DNA of 61,969 bases, taken from assembly GCF_025420485.1 (NCBI RefSeq), contig NZ_JAOEFD010000014.1, forward strand, positions 1-61,969, in the 5' to 3' direction. Of this stretch, positions 45,470-54,683 are shown piece after piece. Source of the DNA: Nesterenkonia marinintestina (GTDB lineage: Bacteria > Actinomycetota > Actinomycetes > Actinomycetales > Micrococcaceae). The notes under the pieces are model-generated. The model was given only the letters and a program-made list of their open reading frames with translations. It was not told where the DNA came from and searched no databases. The translations under genes and the position numbers were made by a program. Within the stretch, counting starts at the first letter, position 1. Each line of letters starts with the position of its first letter.

Positions 45470-45501
45470 CACCGACACTGACACCGACCCTGAGACCGCA
45501 C
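45466..45501 (+). repeat. 12-bp tandem repeat, about three copies, between hom and thrC
   Basis: CTGACACCGACA is followed by CTGACACCGACC and the diverged CTGAGACCGCAC. The first copy contains the hom stop codon. Length changes here would not affect either protein. Confidence 0.75.
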
Positions 45502-45548
45502 CCAGTCCGCACTCCGACCCCGTCCTACCAGCGAGGAGGCCCTCCGCC

Positions 45549-46649
45549 GTGGCGCATCAGTGGCGCGGAGTCATCCGCGAATACGCAGACCGTCTGCCCT
45601 TCGACGACGATGCGCGCATCATCACCCTGGGCGAGGGCGGCACCCCGCTGGTCCGCGCACCGGCGCTCTCCGAGCTCATCGACGGTCAGGTGCACCTGAA
45701 GGTCGAGGGCATGAACCCGACGGGTTCGTTCAAGGACCGTGGCATGACGGCGGCGATCACCGCCGCGGTGGCCGACGGAGCCGAGGCCGTGGTCTGCGCC
45801 TCGACGGGGAACACCTCAGCCTCCGCCGCCGCCTACGCCACACAGGCCGGGCTGACCTGCGCGGTGCTGGTCCCCAACGGAAAGATCGCCATGGGCAAGC
45901 TGTCCCAGGCCATCGCCCACGGCGCCGAGCTCATCCAGGTCGACGGCAACTTCGACGGCTGCCTCGACGTGGCGCGCAAGCTCTCGGAGGCCTACCCGGT
46001 ATTCCTCGTGAACTCGGTGAACCCCGCCCGCATCGAAGGACAGAAGACCGCCGCCTTCGAGGTGGTCGACGCCCTCGGTCGGGCACCGGACCTCCATCTG
46101 CTGCCTGTGGGCAATGCCGGCAACATCACCGCCTACTGGCGGGGATACCGGGAGTACTCGGAGACGTGGACCCATCCGCTCAGCGGCGCAGAGCTGGCCC
46201 CGGTGTCCGAAGGGCGGCCTGTGATGTGGGGCTTCCAGGCCGCCGGTGCCGCACCGCTGGTCGCCGGTCACCCCATCACCGAGCCGGACACCGTCGCCAC
46301 GGCGATCCGAATCGGCAATCCGGCCTCCTGGGAGCAGGCGGAGGCCGCCCGGGATGACTCCGGAGGGATCATCGAGTCGGTGACCGACGACGAGATCCTC
46401 ACCGCACATCGGTGGCTGTCTTCCAAGGAGGGCGTCTTCGTCGAGCCGGCCTCCGCGTCCGGGGTCGCCGGCCTGCTGAAGAAGCATGCGGCCGGAGAGG
46501 TCTCCGCCGGTCTGACGGTCGTCATCACAGTCACCGGTCACGGCCTGAAGGACCCTGACTGGGCGCTGCGCAACGCCGACGGCAGCGACATCACGCCCAC
46601 CCACCTGCCGCAGGACGCCGAAGTCATCGCGCGTCAGCTGGGACTGTGA
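45549..46649 (+). CDS. thrC: Threonine synthase
   Basis: ThrC converts O-phosphohomoserine to threonine. The 366-residue PLP enzyme has the cofactor lysine in [11 protein letters not shown] and the phosphate loop [13 protein letters not shown]. It belongs to the short ThrC class found in actinobacteria. It starts at the GTG at 45549, nine bases after AGGAGG (45534-45539); upstream in-frame sequence is the repeat-rich spacer. thrB follows 2 bp after its stop. Confidence 0.95.
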   Translation: MAHQWRGVIREYADRLPFDDDARIITLGEGGTPLVRAPALSELIDGQVHLKVEGMNPTGSFKDRGMTAAITAAVADGAEAVVCASTGNTSASAAAYATQAGLTCAVLVPNGKIAMGKLSQAIAHGAELIQVDGNFDGCLDVARKLSEAYPVFLVNSVNPARIEGQKTAAFEVVDALGRAPDLHLLPVGNAGNITAYWRGYREYSETWTHPLSGAELAPVSEGRPVMWGFQAAGAAPLVAGHPITEPDTVATAIRIGNPASWEQAEAARDDSGGIIESVTDDEILTAHRWLSSKEGVFVEPASASGVAGLLKKHAAGEVSAGLTVVITVTGHGLKDPDWALRNADGSDITPTHLPQDAEVIARQLGL

Positions 46650-46651
46650 CC

Positions 46652-47638
46652 ATGCTCCACACCGACGATGCGGCGGCCGAGAGCGAGCTGCCCGACCCCG
46701 TGGCCGGACCGACGGCCTTCCGGGTCAGTGTGCCGGCGACCTCGGCCAATCTGGGCCCCGGATACGACTGCATGGGGCTGGCGCTCGAGCTCAGGGACGT
46801 CGTCGACGTCGAAGCGCGCCCGCGGTCCGACGCCCGGCAGGCCTCCGTGTCGGTGGACGTGGTCGGGGAGTCCGCCGAGGACCTGCCCACCGATGCGACG
46901 CATCTGATCGTCGTGCTCATCGCTCGGATCCTGCGGAGCCGAGGGTTCCGCCTGCCGGACCTGTCGCTGCGGGCGACCAACAGCATCCCGCACGGCCGTG
47001 GACTGGGATCCTCCGCGGCGGCCGCCGCCTGCGCGGTGACTGCGGCCGCCGAGCTGCTCCCCGACGGGCTGAGCCCGGACGAGCAGCTCCAGATCGGTGC
47101 ACGGTTCGAGGGTCATCCGGACAACTACGTCCCGGCGCTGCGAGGGGGAGCGGCGGTGTCCTGGGAGCAGGACGGACACTTCGACGGAGCGCCCCTCCGC
47201 CTGGATCCGGGTGTCCGGGCCGTGGCGGCGATCCCTGACTTCCGTCAGTCCACGGCGGCCGCACGGGTCTCGCTGCCCGATACGGTCCCTCACGCCGAGG
47301 CCGCGGCGAATTCGGCCCGCGCGGCTCTGCTCGTCCATGCGCTGACCGCCGAACCGTCCCGGCTCTGCGACGCGACGGCGGACCTGCTCCACCAGGAGCA
47401 GCGCCGCCCGCACTTCCCCTCCTCCATGGCGCTGGTCGACCGGCTCCGGGGCGAGGGGCACGCGGCGGTGATCTCCGGTGCCGGTCCGACCGTGCTGGTC
47501 CTGGCCGACGGCGACGACGCCGCTGAGTCCGCCCTGACCGCACTGGAGGGCTTCGGGGGACTCGCCGGACAGCACTGGCGGCGCCTGCGACTGCCGATCA
47601 GCACCTCAGGTGCTACAGTGGAGCGGTACCCACGGTGA
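46652..47638 (+). CDS. thrB: Homoserine kinase
   Basis: ThrB phosphorylates homoserine for ThrC. The 328-residue GHMP kinase has VPATSANLGPGYDCMG, the ATP motif PHGRGLGSSAAAAACAV and the C-terminal AVISGAGPTVLVLADG. A GTG at 46646 overlaps the thrC stop, but the ATG at 46652 is preferred. Neither has a strong SD, so translation is probably coupled to thrC. Its last 25 bp hold the predicted rho promoter. Confidence 0.95.
   Translation: MLHTDDAAAESELPDPVAGPTAFRVSVPATSANLGPGYDCMGLALELRDVVDVEARPRSDARQASVSVDVVGESAEDLPTDATHLIVVLIARILRSRGFRLPDLSLRATNSIPHGRGLGSSAAAAACAVTAAAELLPDGLSPDEQLQIGARFEGHPDNYVPALRGGAAVSWEQDGHFDGAPLRLDPGVRAVAAIPDFRQSTAAARVSLPDTVPHAEAAANSARAALLVHALTAEPSRLCDATADLLHQEQRRPHFPSSMALVDRLRGEGHAAVISGAGPTVLVLADGDDAAESALTALEGFGGLAGQHWRRLRLPISTSGATVERYPR
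47611..47626 (+). promoter_or_regulatory. Predicted rho promoter (extended -10)
   Basis: TGC-TACAGT (hexamer 47614-47619) is an extended -10 located within the end of thrB. The 13-mer TACAGTGGAGCGG (47614-47626) is repeated exactly at 54505-54517 upstream of the atp genes. The -35 region (CTGCCG at 47591-47596) is poor. Confidence 0.5.
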
Positions 47639-47976
47639 TCGCCGCGGTTCCCGACAGCGTCGGGGGCGGCGGGAGGATCGGGTTCTCTCCGACTTCGCTC
47701 CGGCCGAGCACCGTGCAGTTCTTCGCGCGTACAGCGCATCTCTCTGTGTGACTGCGGCGCTCCGCCCTGAGCCTGATCGGGCCGGGACCGCATCGCATCT
47801 CGTCGCGGACCGCTCTGCGGCGAGGAGTTCGCATCACGACACCGCGCGGGAACTCCGGAAGAGACGGCGGCCATCTGAGGAGCCGCCGCACACACGATGC
47901 GGGATCCGCGACGTCGCGCCGCCCATGCGGCACCGGCAGAAGTCGATCCCGCCCGACGAGGGGGAAGGAATCCTTC
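47639..47976 (+). promoter_or_regulatory. Long structured rho leader
   Basis: The 338 bp between thrB and rho contain no convincing gene. Several hairpins can be seen: CCGC-TCT-GCGG (47810-47820), GGAGTTC/GAACTCC (47824-47830 with 47850-47856), CGGCGGC/GCCGCCG (47865-47871 with 47882-47888), and GAAGG-AAT-CCTTC (47964-47976). The last hides the rho Shine-Dalgarno and touches the GTG. Such a leader suits autoregulation of Rho by premature termination or translational control, which is known for rho in other bacteria. Confidence 0.65.
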
Positions 47977-49968
47977 GTGACCGAAACCACCACTGAGGCC
48001 GCCCAGGCGCAGGAGACCACCGGCACCGAGCAGAACTCCGGTCTGGCGGGACTCAAGCTCGCCCAGCTGCAGGCCCTGGCCTCGCAGCTCGGCATCACCG
48101 GCGGCTCGCGGATGCGCAAGTCGGCTCTGGTCGACGCGATCTCCGCCCATCAGCGCGGCGGCGCCGTCGCCGAGCGCGAGGAGCGAGCACGCAAGAAGGC
48201 CGACCAGCAGAAGTCTGATCAGCAGAAGTCTGACCAGCAGGACTACCAGGACTCCTCCGGCCAGTCCCGTCAGGGAGACGGCTCCTCGGGCGCCGACGCC
48301 TCGGACGACCGTCAGTCCCGGGACAAGGGTCGCGGAGGCGGTCGCGGTCGGGGCGACGGGGGCCAGCAGAAGGAGCAGGCCGGTGACCAGTCCCAGGATC
48401 AGAGCCGGGGCAGGGACCAGTCCAAGGGGCAGGACCAGCAGCAGTCGAAGGGCCAGTCCGACAAGGGCGACAAGAACGACCGCGGCGACAAGAACGACCG
48501 CGGAGGCCGCGGCCGCAACGACCGCGGCGACAAGGGCGGCAACGACCGCGGCGACAAGGGCGGCAATGACCGCGGCGACAAGGGCGGCAACGACGGGCAG
48601 GGCGGTCAGAAGAACCGCGACGACCGACCCCGCGGCGGCAAGGGCAACGACGGCAAGGGCAACGACGGCCGGGGCGGCGACGGCCGGGGCGGCGACGGTC
48701 GGGGCGGCGACGACGGCGACGGCCGCGGACGCAACCGTCGCAGCCGCAACCGCAACGATCGCAACAACCGTCGTCGCGGACGCGGCGGACCGGACGTCGA
48801 CGACACCGAGATCACCGAGGACGACGTCCTGCTTCCGGTGGCCGGCATCCTCGACGTCCTCGACAACTACGCGTTCCTGCGGACCTCGGGATACCTCTCC
48901 GGCCCGAACGACGTCTACGTCTCGCTGGCCCAGGTCAAGCGCTATAACCTGCGCAAGGGCGACGCCGTCCACGGCCACATCCGTGCTCCGCGGGAGGGCG
49001 AGAACCAGAACAAGAAGCAGAAGTTCTCGGCCCTGGTGAAGCTCGACGCGGTCAACGGCCGTCCCGCCGACCAGAACGACCAGCGCGTGGACTTCGGCAA
49101 GCTGGTGCCCCTCTATCCGCAGGACCGCCTGCGCCTGGAGGGCGACCCGAAGAACATCGGTCCGCGGGTCATCGACCTCGTCGCGCCGATCGGCAAGGGG
49201 CAGCGTGGTCTGATCGTCTCGCCGCCGAAGGCCGGCAAGACGATCATCCTGCAGTCCCTGGCCCAGTCCATCAAGGCGAACAACCCCGAGGTGCACCTGA
49301 TGATGGTGCTCGTGGACGAGCGCCCCGAAGAGGTCACCGACATGCAGCGGACCGTCGACGGTGAGGTCATCGCATCCACCTTCGACCGTCCGGCCGACGA
49401 CCACACCACCGTGGCCGAGCTGGCCATCGAGCGTGCCAAGCGTCTGGTCGAGCTCGGTAAGGACGTCGTCGTGCTTCTCGACTCGATGACCCGCCTGGGT
49501 CGTGCCTACAACCAGGCGGCACCGGCCTCGGGCCGCATCCTCTCCGGCGGTGTCGACGCCTCAGCCCTGTACCCGCCCAAGCGGTTCTTCGGCGCGGCGC
49601 GGAACATCGAGGACGGCGGCTCGCTGACCATCCTCGCGACCGCCCTGGTCGAGACCGGGTCCAAGATGGACGAGGTCATCTTCGAGGAGTTCAAGGGCAC
49701 CGGCAACATGGAGCTTCGCCTGTCCCGTCAGCTGGCTGACCGCCGCATCTTCCCGGCCGTCGACGTCAACGCCTCGTCGACGCGTCGCGAGGAGAACCTG
49801 CTCTCGGCCGAGGAGATCAGGATCATGTGGAAGCTGCGCCGCGTCCTCTCCGGCCTCGAGCCGCAGCAGGGCCTCGAGCTGCTGATCAACAAGCTCAAGG
49901 ACACCGGCTCCAACGCCGAGTTCCTGCTCCTGGCCAATAAGACGACCCTCGGCGACGGCAAGGGCTAG
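47977..49968 (+). CDS. rho: Transcription termination factor Rho with long disordered insertion
   Basis: Rho is the hexameric RNA helicase that ends transcription. The 663-residue protein has a SAP-like Rho_N motif [16 protein letters not shown] near residue 24. A long Gln/Asp/Gly/Arg/Asn-rich insertion spans about 60-270. The RNA-binding OSB fold starts near [19 protein letters not shown], and the ATPase domain has Walker [13 protein letters not shown] (about 415) and the Q-loop and R-loop region to the end. Actinobacterial Rho proteins have such insertions, which in known cases add RNA binding. The start is a GTG. A 12-bp-stem hairpin follows the stop. Confidence 0.96.
   Translation: MTETTTEAAQAQETTGTEQNSGLAGLKLAQLQALASQLGITGGSRMRKSALVDAISAHQRGGAVAEREERARKKADQQKSDQQKSDQQDYQDSSGQSRQGDGSSGADASDDRQSRDKGRGGGRGRGDGGQQKEQAGDQSQDQSRGRDQSKGQDQQQSKGQSDKGDKNDRGDKNDRGGRGRNDRGDKGGNDRGDKGGNDRGDKGGNDGQGGQKNRDDRPRGGKGNDGKGNDGRGGDGRGGDGRGGDDGDGRGRNRRSRNRNDRNNRRRGRGGPDVDDTEITEDDVLLPVAGILDVLDNYAFLRTSGYLSGPNDVYVSLAQVKRYNLRKGDAVHGHIRAPREGENQNKKQKFSALVKLDAVNGRPADQNDQRVDFGKLVPLYPQDRLRLEGDPKNIGPRVIDLVAPIGKGQRGLIVSPPKAGKTIILQSLAQSIKANNPEVHLMMVLVDERPEEVTDMQRTVDGEVIASTFDRPADDHTTVAELAIERAKRLVELGKDVVVLLDSMTRLGRAYNQAAPASGRILSGGVDASALYPPKRFFGAARNIEDGGSLTILATALVETGSKMDEVIFEEFKGTGNMELRLSRQLADRRIFPAVDVNASSTRREENLLSAEEIRIMWKLRRVLSGLEPQQGLELLINKLKDTGSNAEFLLLANKTTLGDGKG
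48517..48588 (+). repeat. 24-bp tandem repeat, three copies, in rho
   Basis: Three consecutive 24-bp units encode NDRGDKGG each; the third differs by one silent base (AAT for AAC). Related shorter repeats lie just upstream (GDKNDR, twice) and near 48205-48240 (SDQQK). The repeats lie wholly within the disordered insertion. Confidence 0.9.
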
Positions 49969-49984
49969 CACCGCCGAGACCCCT

Positions 49985-50032
49985 CCGACGACGGCGTCCC
50001 GCACCGCTCTGCGGCCGGGGCGCCGTCGTCGG
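49985..50032 (+). terminator. Long hairpin after rho
   Basis: CCGACGACGGCG (49985-49996) and CGCCGTCGTCGG (50021-50032) are perfect 12-bp arms. The 24-nt loop contains a smaller CCGC-TCT-GCGG hairpin. No T-tract follows. It lies in the 118-bp gap between rho and prfA. Confidence 0.7.
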
Positions 50033-50086
50033 CGTCGTCCGTGCTCCGCATCCCCGGTCCCCGACCGTCGAGGAAGGTCACACTCC

Positions 50087-51232
50087 ATGGCTGAAGGCCA
50101 CGACCCCGTCCTGCAGAGGCGGCTCTTCGACTCCGTCGACGCGCTGCTGACCGAGCATGCCCAGCTTCAGCGGCGACTGGCCGAGCCGGAGGTCCATGCC
50201 GACCAGGCGCTGGCACGTCGGCTCGGGCGTCGCTACGCCCAGCTCAACGCCGTCGCCGAGGCCCACGGCACCTGGCGACGGCTGAGCGACGACCTCGAGG
50301 CGGCGCGCGAGTTGGGGGAGGAGGACCCCGAGTTCGCCGAGGAGGTCCCCGCCCTGGCGGAGGCGCAGTCGGAGGCGGAGGAGCGGCTCGTGCGGCGGCT
50401 CATCCCGCCGGACGAGCACGACTCACGCGACGTGATCCTCGAGGTCAAGGGCGGCGCCGGCGGCGATGAGGCGGCGCTGTTCGCCGCAGATCTCCTGCGC
50501 ATGTACACCCGGTACGCCGACTCCAAGGGCTGGAAGACCGAGATCCTGTCCGCGACGCCCTCGGACCTCGGCGGCTACCGCGACGTCCAGATGTCGGTCC
50601 GATGTGCGGCGACGGATCCGGCCGACGGGGTCTGGGCGCATCTGAAGTTCGAAGGCGGGGTCCACCGGGTCCAGCGCGTGCCCGAGACCGAGTCCCAGGG
50701 ACGGATCCACACCTCCGCCGCCGCAGTGCTCGTCCTGCCCGAGGTCGAGGAGCCCGAAGAGCTCGAGATCCGGCAGAACGACCTCAAGATCGACGTCTAC
50801 CGGTCCTCAGGGCCCGGCGGTCAGTCGGTCAACACCACCGATTCCGCGGTGCGCATCACCCATCTGCCCACCGGCATCGTGGTGGCGATGCAGAACGAGA
50901 AGTCCCAGCTGCAGAACCGGGAGGCCGCCATGCGCGTGCTGCGCTCCCGGCTGCTGGCGCACCAGCAGGACCAGCGGGACGCCGAGGATGCGGAAGTGCG
51001 CGCCTCCCAGGTCAGGACCATGGACCGCTCCGAGCGCATCCGCACGTACAACTACCCGGAGAACCGGATCGCCGACCACCGCACCGGCTACAAGGCCTAC
51101 AACCTCGATGCGGTCGTCGACGGCGACCTCGACGCCGTGCTCGAGTCCTGCCGCGCCATGGACGAGGCCGAACGCCTCGCCGCACTGACGCGGTCCGCCG
51201 AGGGCGCCGACGACGAGCTCGGTGCCCCGTGA
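50087..51232 (+). CDS. prfA: Peptide chain release factor 1
   Basis: RF1 reads UAG and UAA stop codons and triggers peptide release. The 381-residue protein has the GGQ motif at residues 244-246, in [17 protein letters not shown]. An N-terminal helical domain and the stop-codon recognition region surround it. It is somewhat longer than the usual 355-360 residues, mainly in the N-terminal helical region. GAGGAAGG lies upstream of the ATG. It overlaps prmC by 4 bp, and PrmC methylates the Gln of its GGQ motif. Confidence 0.96.
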   Translation: MAEGHDPVLQRRLFDSVDALLTEHAQLQRRLAEPEVHADQALARRLGRRYAQLNAVAEAHGTWRRLSDDLEAARELGEEDPEFAEEVPALAEAQSEAEERLVRRLIPPDEHDSRDVILEVKGGAGGDEAALFAADLLRMYTRYADSKGWKTEILSATPSDLGGYRDVQMSVRCAATDPADGVWAHLKFEGGVHRVQRVPETESQGRIHTSAAAVLVLPEVEEPEELEIRQNDLKIDVYRSSGPGGQSVNTTDSAVRITHLPTGIVVAMQNEKSQLQNREAAMRVLRSRLLAHQQDQRDAEDAEVRASQVRTMDRSERIRTYNYPENRIADHRTGYKAYNLDAVVDGDLDAVLESCRAMDEAERLAALTRSAEGADDELGAP

Positions 51233-52158
51233 GCGGAGGGAATCTGGACGATCTGACCCCCGACGCGCTGCGGCGGCTGACCGAGGCCGGTGTCCCGACT
51301 CCGCGGGCCGACCTCGAACTGCTCATCGCCCACGTGCTGGGCGTCTCGCGGGGTGAGGCCGCGGCGGCCGTCGTCGCCGGACGGCGGGTCACCGAGGAGC
51401 AGGTCGGACGTCTGACCGACCTGGTGGACGACCGCTCCCGGCGGATCCCGCTTCAGCACCTGACCGGTCTGGCCCCCTTCCGAGGCCTCGAGCTGCGCGT
51501 GGGCCCCGGAGTGTTCGTGCCCCGCCCGGAGACCGAGCAGGTCGCACAGCTCGCCCTCGACCGCCTCGCGGCCCTCGCCCCGCCGACACCGCGGGTGATC
51601 GATCTCGGCACCGGCTCCGGGGCGCTGGCCGCGGCGATCGCCGCTGAGGTGCCCGACGCGGAGGTCCACGCGGTCGAGGTCTCGCCGCAGGCGGCGGCCT
51701 GGGCTCGGATGAACCTCGAGCCGCTGGGCGTCAGAGTCCACGAGGATGACCTGCGGACTCTGCCCCAGACCTGGGACGCCACCTTCGACGTCGTCGTCTC
51801 CAACCCGCCCTACATCCCGCCCGGAATGGTCCCCCGCGCCCCCGAGGTCCGAGACCATGACCCGCAGACTGCCCTCTACGGAGGCGGTGAGGACGGACTC
51901 GCGATGCCTCGGGCGACGATCGCCGCCGCCCGGCGTCTGCTGAGACCCGGCGGCTGGTTCGTCCTCGAACACGCCGAGGCGCAGGCCGCACCGCTGCGGG
52001 AGCACCTGCGTCGGCACCGGGACCTGGACGAGGTCACCACCCACAGAGACCTGACGGGCCGCGACCGGGCGACCAGCGCCGTGGTGCGCACGCCCACCAC
52101 CTCCGAGCCGACCCCCGTGCAGGCCCCCGTGCAGGCCTCCGAGACCGTGGGAGAATGA
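51229..52158 (+). CDS. prmC: Release factor glutamine methyltransferase
   Basis: PrmC (HemK) methylates the Gln in the GGQ motif of release factors. The 309-residue protein starts at a GTG overlapping the prfA stop. Its N-terminal helical domain is followed by [15 protein letters not shown] and the SAM-binding motif [25 protein letters not shown] is the catalytic NPPY. The C-terminus has a short extra tail with a repeated VQAP. The prfA-prmC arrangement is standard. Confidence 0.94.
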   Translation: MSGGNLDDLTPDALRRLTEAGVPTPRADLELLIAHVLGVSRGEAAAAVVAGRRVTEEQVGRLTDLVDDRSRRIPLQHLTGLAPFRGLELRVGPGVFVPRPETEQVAQLALDRLAALAPPTPRVIDLGTGSGALAAAIAAEVPDAEVHAVEVSPQAAAWARMNLEPLGVRVHEDDLRTLPQTWDATFDVVVSNPPYIPPGMVPRAPEVRDHDPQTALYGGGEDGLAMPRATIAAARRLLRPGGWFVLEHAEAQAAPLREHLRRHRDLDEVTTHRDLTGRDRATSAVVRTPTTSEPTPVQAPVQASETVGE

Positions 52159-52856
52159 CGACCGTGAGCCGGATCCTGACCTGTGAGACCGAAGACCGCC
52201 GCGCCGAGGCCGTGTCCGCCGCCGTTCAGACCGTCCGGACGGGGGACTGCCTGGTGCTGCCCACCGACACCGTCTACGGCGTGGGGGCCGATGCGTTCTC
52301 CCCGCAGGCGGTGCGCGTGCTCCTCGCGGCCAAGGGGCGCGGACGCTCGATGCCCCCGCCGGTGCTCATCGGATCGCTGGCGGTGCTGCGGGCCCTGGCC
52401 GAGGAGGTCGACGACCGGGCCGAACGGCTCGCCGAGACCTTCTGGCCGGGGGCGCTGAGCCTGATCCTCCCCGCCCAGCCTTCGCTGGCGTGGGACCTGG
52501 GCGAGACCCGGGGCACCGTGGCGCTGCGGATGCCCGCCGACGACCTCGCCCTGGACCTCCTGGGCCGCACGGGTCCGCTGGCCGTGTCATCGGCCAACCG
52601 CACGGGCTCGCCGGCCGCGACCACGGCCGCAGAGGCCCATGACATGCTGGGGGACTCCGTGGAGCTCTACCTCGACGACGGTCCGCGGAACACGGTGAGC
52701 CCCTCGACGATCGTGGACTGCACGGTCTCGCCGCTGCGGGTCGTGCGTGAGGGAGCGATCTCCGTCGCCGAACTGCGCACCGTGGTGCCCGACCTCCTGG
52801 GACTGGACGAGGAGCCGCACCAGAGTCGGGAGGAGGCCGCCGAGGGCGGCGGCTGA
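52155..52856 (+). CDS. L-threonylcarbamoyladenylate synthase (Sua5/YrdC/TsaC)
   Basis: The enzyme makes threonylcarbamoyl-AMP for the t6A modification of tRNAs that read ANN codons. The 233-residue protein has the YrdC-domain blocks VLPTDTVYGVGADAF, KGRGRSMPPPVLI and PLAVSSANRTGSPAATTA. It is the short, TsaC-like form without the long Sua5 C-terminal domain. It overlaps prmC by 4 bp. Threonine used here is made by the upstream thr genes, though the linkage is probably only positional. Confidence 0.93.
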   Translation: MTTVSRILTCETEDRRAEAVSAAVQTVRTGDCLVLPTDTVYGVGADAFSPQAVRVLLAAKGRGRSMPPPVLIGSLAVLRALAEEVDDRAERLAETFWPGALSLILPAQPSLAWDLGETRGTVALRMPADDLALDLLGRTGPLAVSSANRTGSPAATTAAEAHDMLGDSVELYLDDGPRNTVSPSTIVDCTVSPLRVVREGAISVAELRTVVPDLLGLDEEPHQSREEAAEGGG

Positions 52857-52871
52857 GCCCTCGCACCGGTC

Positions 52872-54044
52872 ATGATCTACTTCCTCATCGTGCTCACCGT
52901 CTCGGCGGTGGTGACCTACGTCGCCACGCCGATGGTCCGCGCCGCGGCCCTGACGCTGGGCGTCTGCACGGCGCCGCGCACCCGTGACGTGCACCGGGGG
53001 CCGATGCCGCGATGGGGAGGGGCGGCCCTGTTCCTGGGCATGGTCCTCGGGCTGGCCGCGGCCTCGACCATCCCCTACCTGTCGGGGATCTTCGCCGACC
53101 TCACCCCCGTTCGCGGGGTGTTCGCCGCTATGGTGGTGACGCTGCTGACGGGCCTGGCCGACGACGCCTGGGACATCCACTGGGCTCTGAAGCTGGGCGG
53201 TCAGGTGGCCGCCGCCGTGCTGCTGGTCGTCCACGGCGTGCAGCTAGAAGTGATGCCGGTCGGATGGTTCGGCGTCGGCGACGGGATCCTGCAGGCCGTG
53301 CTGACGGTGCTGGTGGTGGTGGCCACCATCAACGCCTTCAACTTCATCGACGGGCTCGACGGGTTGGCCGCCGGGGTGGCGGCCATCGGCGGATCGGCCT
53401 TCTTCATCTACAGCTACCAGCTCACGCTGACGATCAACGAGTTCGACGCCTCCAACCTGGTCACCCTCCTGATGGCCGTGCTCGTCGGCTCCTGCCTCGG
53501 CTTCCTGCCGCACAACTTCCATCCCTCCCGGATCTTCATGGGCGACACCGGGGCGATGCTCATCGGGCTGGTCATGGCCGCCGGCACCCTGGCCGTCACC
53601 GCCGACCTCGGCCAGCTCGACACCAGCTTCCGCTTCCGCAACGTGCCCGCCTATATGCCGATCCTGCTCCCGCTGGCGGTGACCCTGCTGCCGCTGCTGG
53701 ATCTGCTGCTGGCCGTCGTGCGCCGCACGGCGAAGGGAATCTCCCCCTTCACGCCCGACCGCGGTCACCTGCACCATAAACTCCTCGACGGCGGCTATTC
53801 GCATCCGCAGACGGTCCTGCTGCTCTATCTGTGGGCCGCTCTGTTCGCAATCGGCACGGTGTCCTTCAACTTCCTGCCCGGATGGCTCGTGGCCCTGGGG
53901 ATGATGCTGAGTCTCGGAGGGGCGATCCTCCTGACCCTGGGACCCTGGCTGCGCCTCCGGGCGCAGCGGCTGAACAGGGCCGCCGCCCAGCGCGCCCTGG
54001 TGGAGCGGCGCCGCGCCGACCGACGCCGGGAGGGGACCCGATGA
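52872..54044 (+). CDS. wecA: Undecaprenyl/decaprenyl-phosphate GlcNAc-1-phosphate transferase (WecA/MraY family)
   Basis: The enzyme attaches a sugar-1-phosphate, most likely GlcNAc-1-P, to a polyprenyl phosphate and starts wall polymer synthesis. The 390-residue integral membrane protein has about 11 helices. Family motifs are TGLADDAWDIHW, NAFNFIDGLDGLAAG, PSRIFMGDTGAMLIG and GHLHHKLLDGG. In M. tuberculosis the gene at this place (rfe, Rv1302) starts arabinogalactan linkage-unit synthesis. It overlaps atpI by 4 bp. Confidence 0.93.
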   Translation: MIYFLIVLTVSAVVTYVATPMVRAAALTLGVCTAPRTRDVHRGPMPRWGGAALFLGMVLGLAAASTIPYLSGIFADLTPVRGVFAAMVVTLLTGLADDAWDIHWALKLGGQVAAAVLLVVHGVQLEVMPVGWFGVGDGILQAVLTVLVVVATINAFNFIDGLDGLAAGVAAIGGSAFFIYSYQLTLTINEFDASNLVTLLMAVLVGSCLGFLPHNFHPSRIFMGDTGAMLIGLVMAAGTLAVTADLGQLDTSFRFRNVPAYMPILLPLAVTLLPLLDLLLAVVRRTAKGISPFTPDRGHLHHKLLDGGYSHPQTVLLLYLWAALFAIGTVSFNFLPGWLVALGMMLSLGGAILLTLGPWLRLRAQRLNRAAAQRALVERRRADRRREGTR

Positions 54045-54466
54045 GTCCGACTCGGCACCAGGACCTCAAGCAGACCGGCTGGCGCCTCGTGCTCCTGTGG
54101 GCCATGACCGCCGGGACGCTGGCGACGGCGGCGGCGGCCGGACTGGGCCTGGTCGTCGGCGGAGACCAGTCGGCGATGAGCGCCGCCGCCGGGGGAGGGG
54201 CGGTCGTCGTGCTCTCGGGCCTGACGCTGCTGCTGGTGGACCTGGCCGAGCGGCACGTCCCCCAGCTGAGCATCGCCGCGTTCTTCCTCGGATTCCTGCT
54301 CAAGGTGGCGGCCTTCCTGCTCGCATTCAGCGTGCCCGAGCCGCCCTCCTGGGCCGAACCGGCGTGGGCGGTGTGCACCGGGGTCGCGGTGCTGGTGATC
54401 TGGCAGATCGCCCAGGTGCGGGCCTTCGCCCGCATGCGCCTGACCGTCGTGCCGCAGCAGGACTGA
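54041..54466 (+). CDS. atpI: AtpI-like membrane protein (ATP synthase protein I)
   Basis: The 141-residue protein has four membrane segments separated by short loops and sits directly before the atp operon. GGGAGGGG precedes its ATG, which overlaps the wecA stop. AtpI proteins help assemble the c-ring or supply ions; the sequence itself is poorly conserved, so the call rests on topology and position. The region after it holds two putative promoters for atpB. Confidence 0.78.
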   Translation: MSPTRHQDLKQTGWRLVLLWAMTAGTLATAAAAGLGLVVGGDQSAMSAAAGGGAVVVLSGLTLLLVDLAERHVPQLSIAAFFLGFLLKVAAFLLAFSVPEPPSWAEPAWAVCTGVAVLVIWQIAQVRAFARMRLTVVPQQD

Positions 54467-54492
54467 GCCGCGGGGCGGATGCCGAGGATTTC

Positions 54493-54559
54493 TACGTGAC
54501 GTAGTACAGTGGAGCGGGCGCACCGCCATGCCGTGTGTCACGGCGGACTTTGGTAGGAT
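54493..54559 (+). promoter_or_regulatory. Promoter region of the atp operon
   Basis: Two -10 elements are visible: TACAGT (54505-54510, within the 13-mer shared with rho) and the extended TGG-TAGGAT (54554-54559). A TACGT-G-ACGTA palindrome (54493-54503) lies just before the first. GCCGTG-TGT-CACGGC (54530-54544), a 6-bp-stem hairpin or operator, lies between the two. Confidence 0.55.
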
Positions 54560-54683
54560 TCACAAGGATCGCGCCCGGCAGGGTCACCGCCTGCCTGATG
54601 AGACGCCCTGAGAGACGGACCCGATCCGACTCACGATGCCCGGGGCCTGTGCCCACTCACGGACACCGCAGAGAGGACCAGCG

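Noticed and set aside
47610-47996. 128-codon frame spanning the rho leader
   Set aside because: It overlaps the end of thrB and the start of rho in another frame, has no SD and reads as low-complexity Arg-rich sequence.
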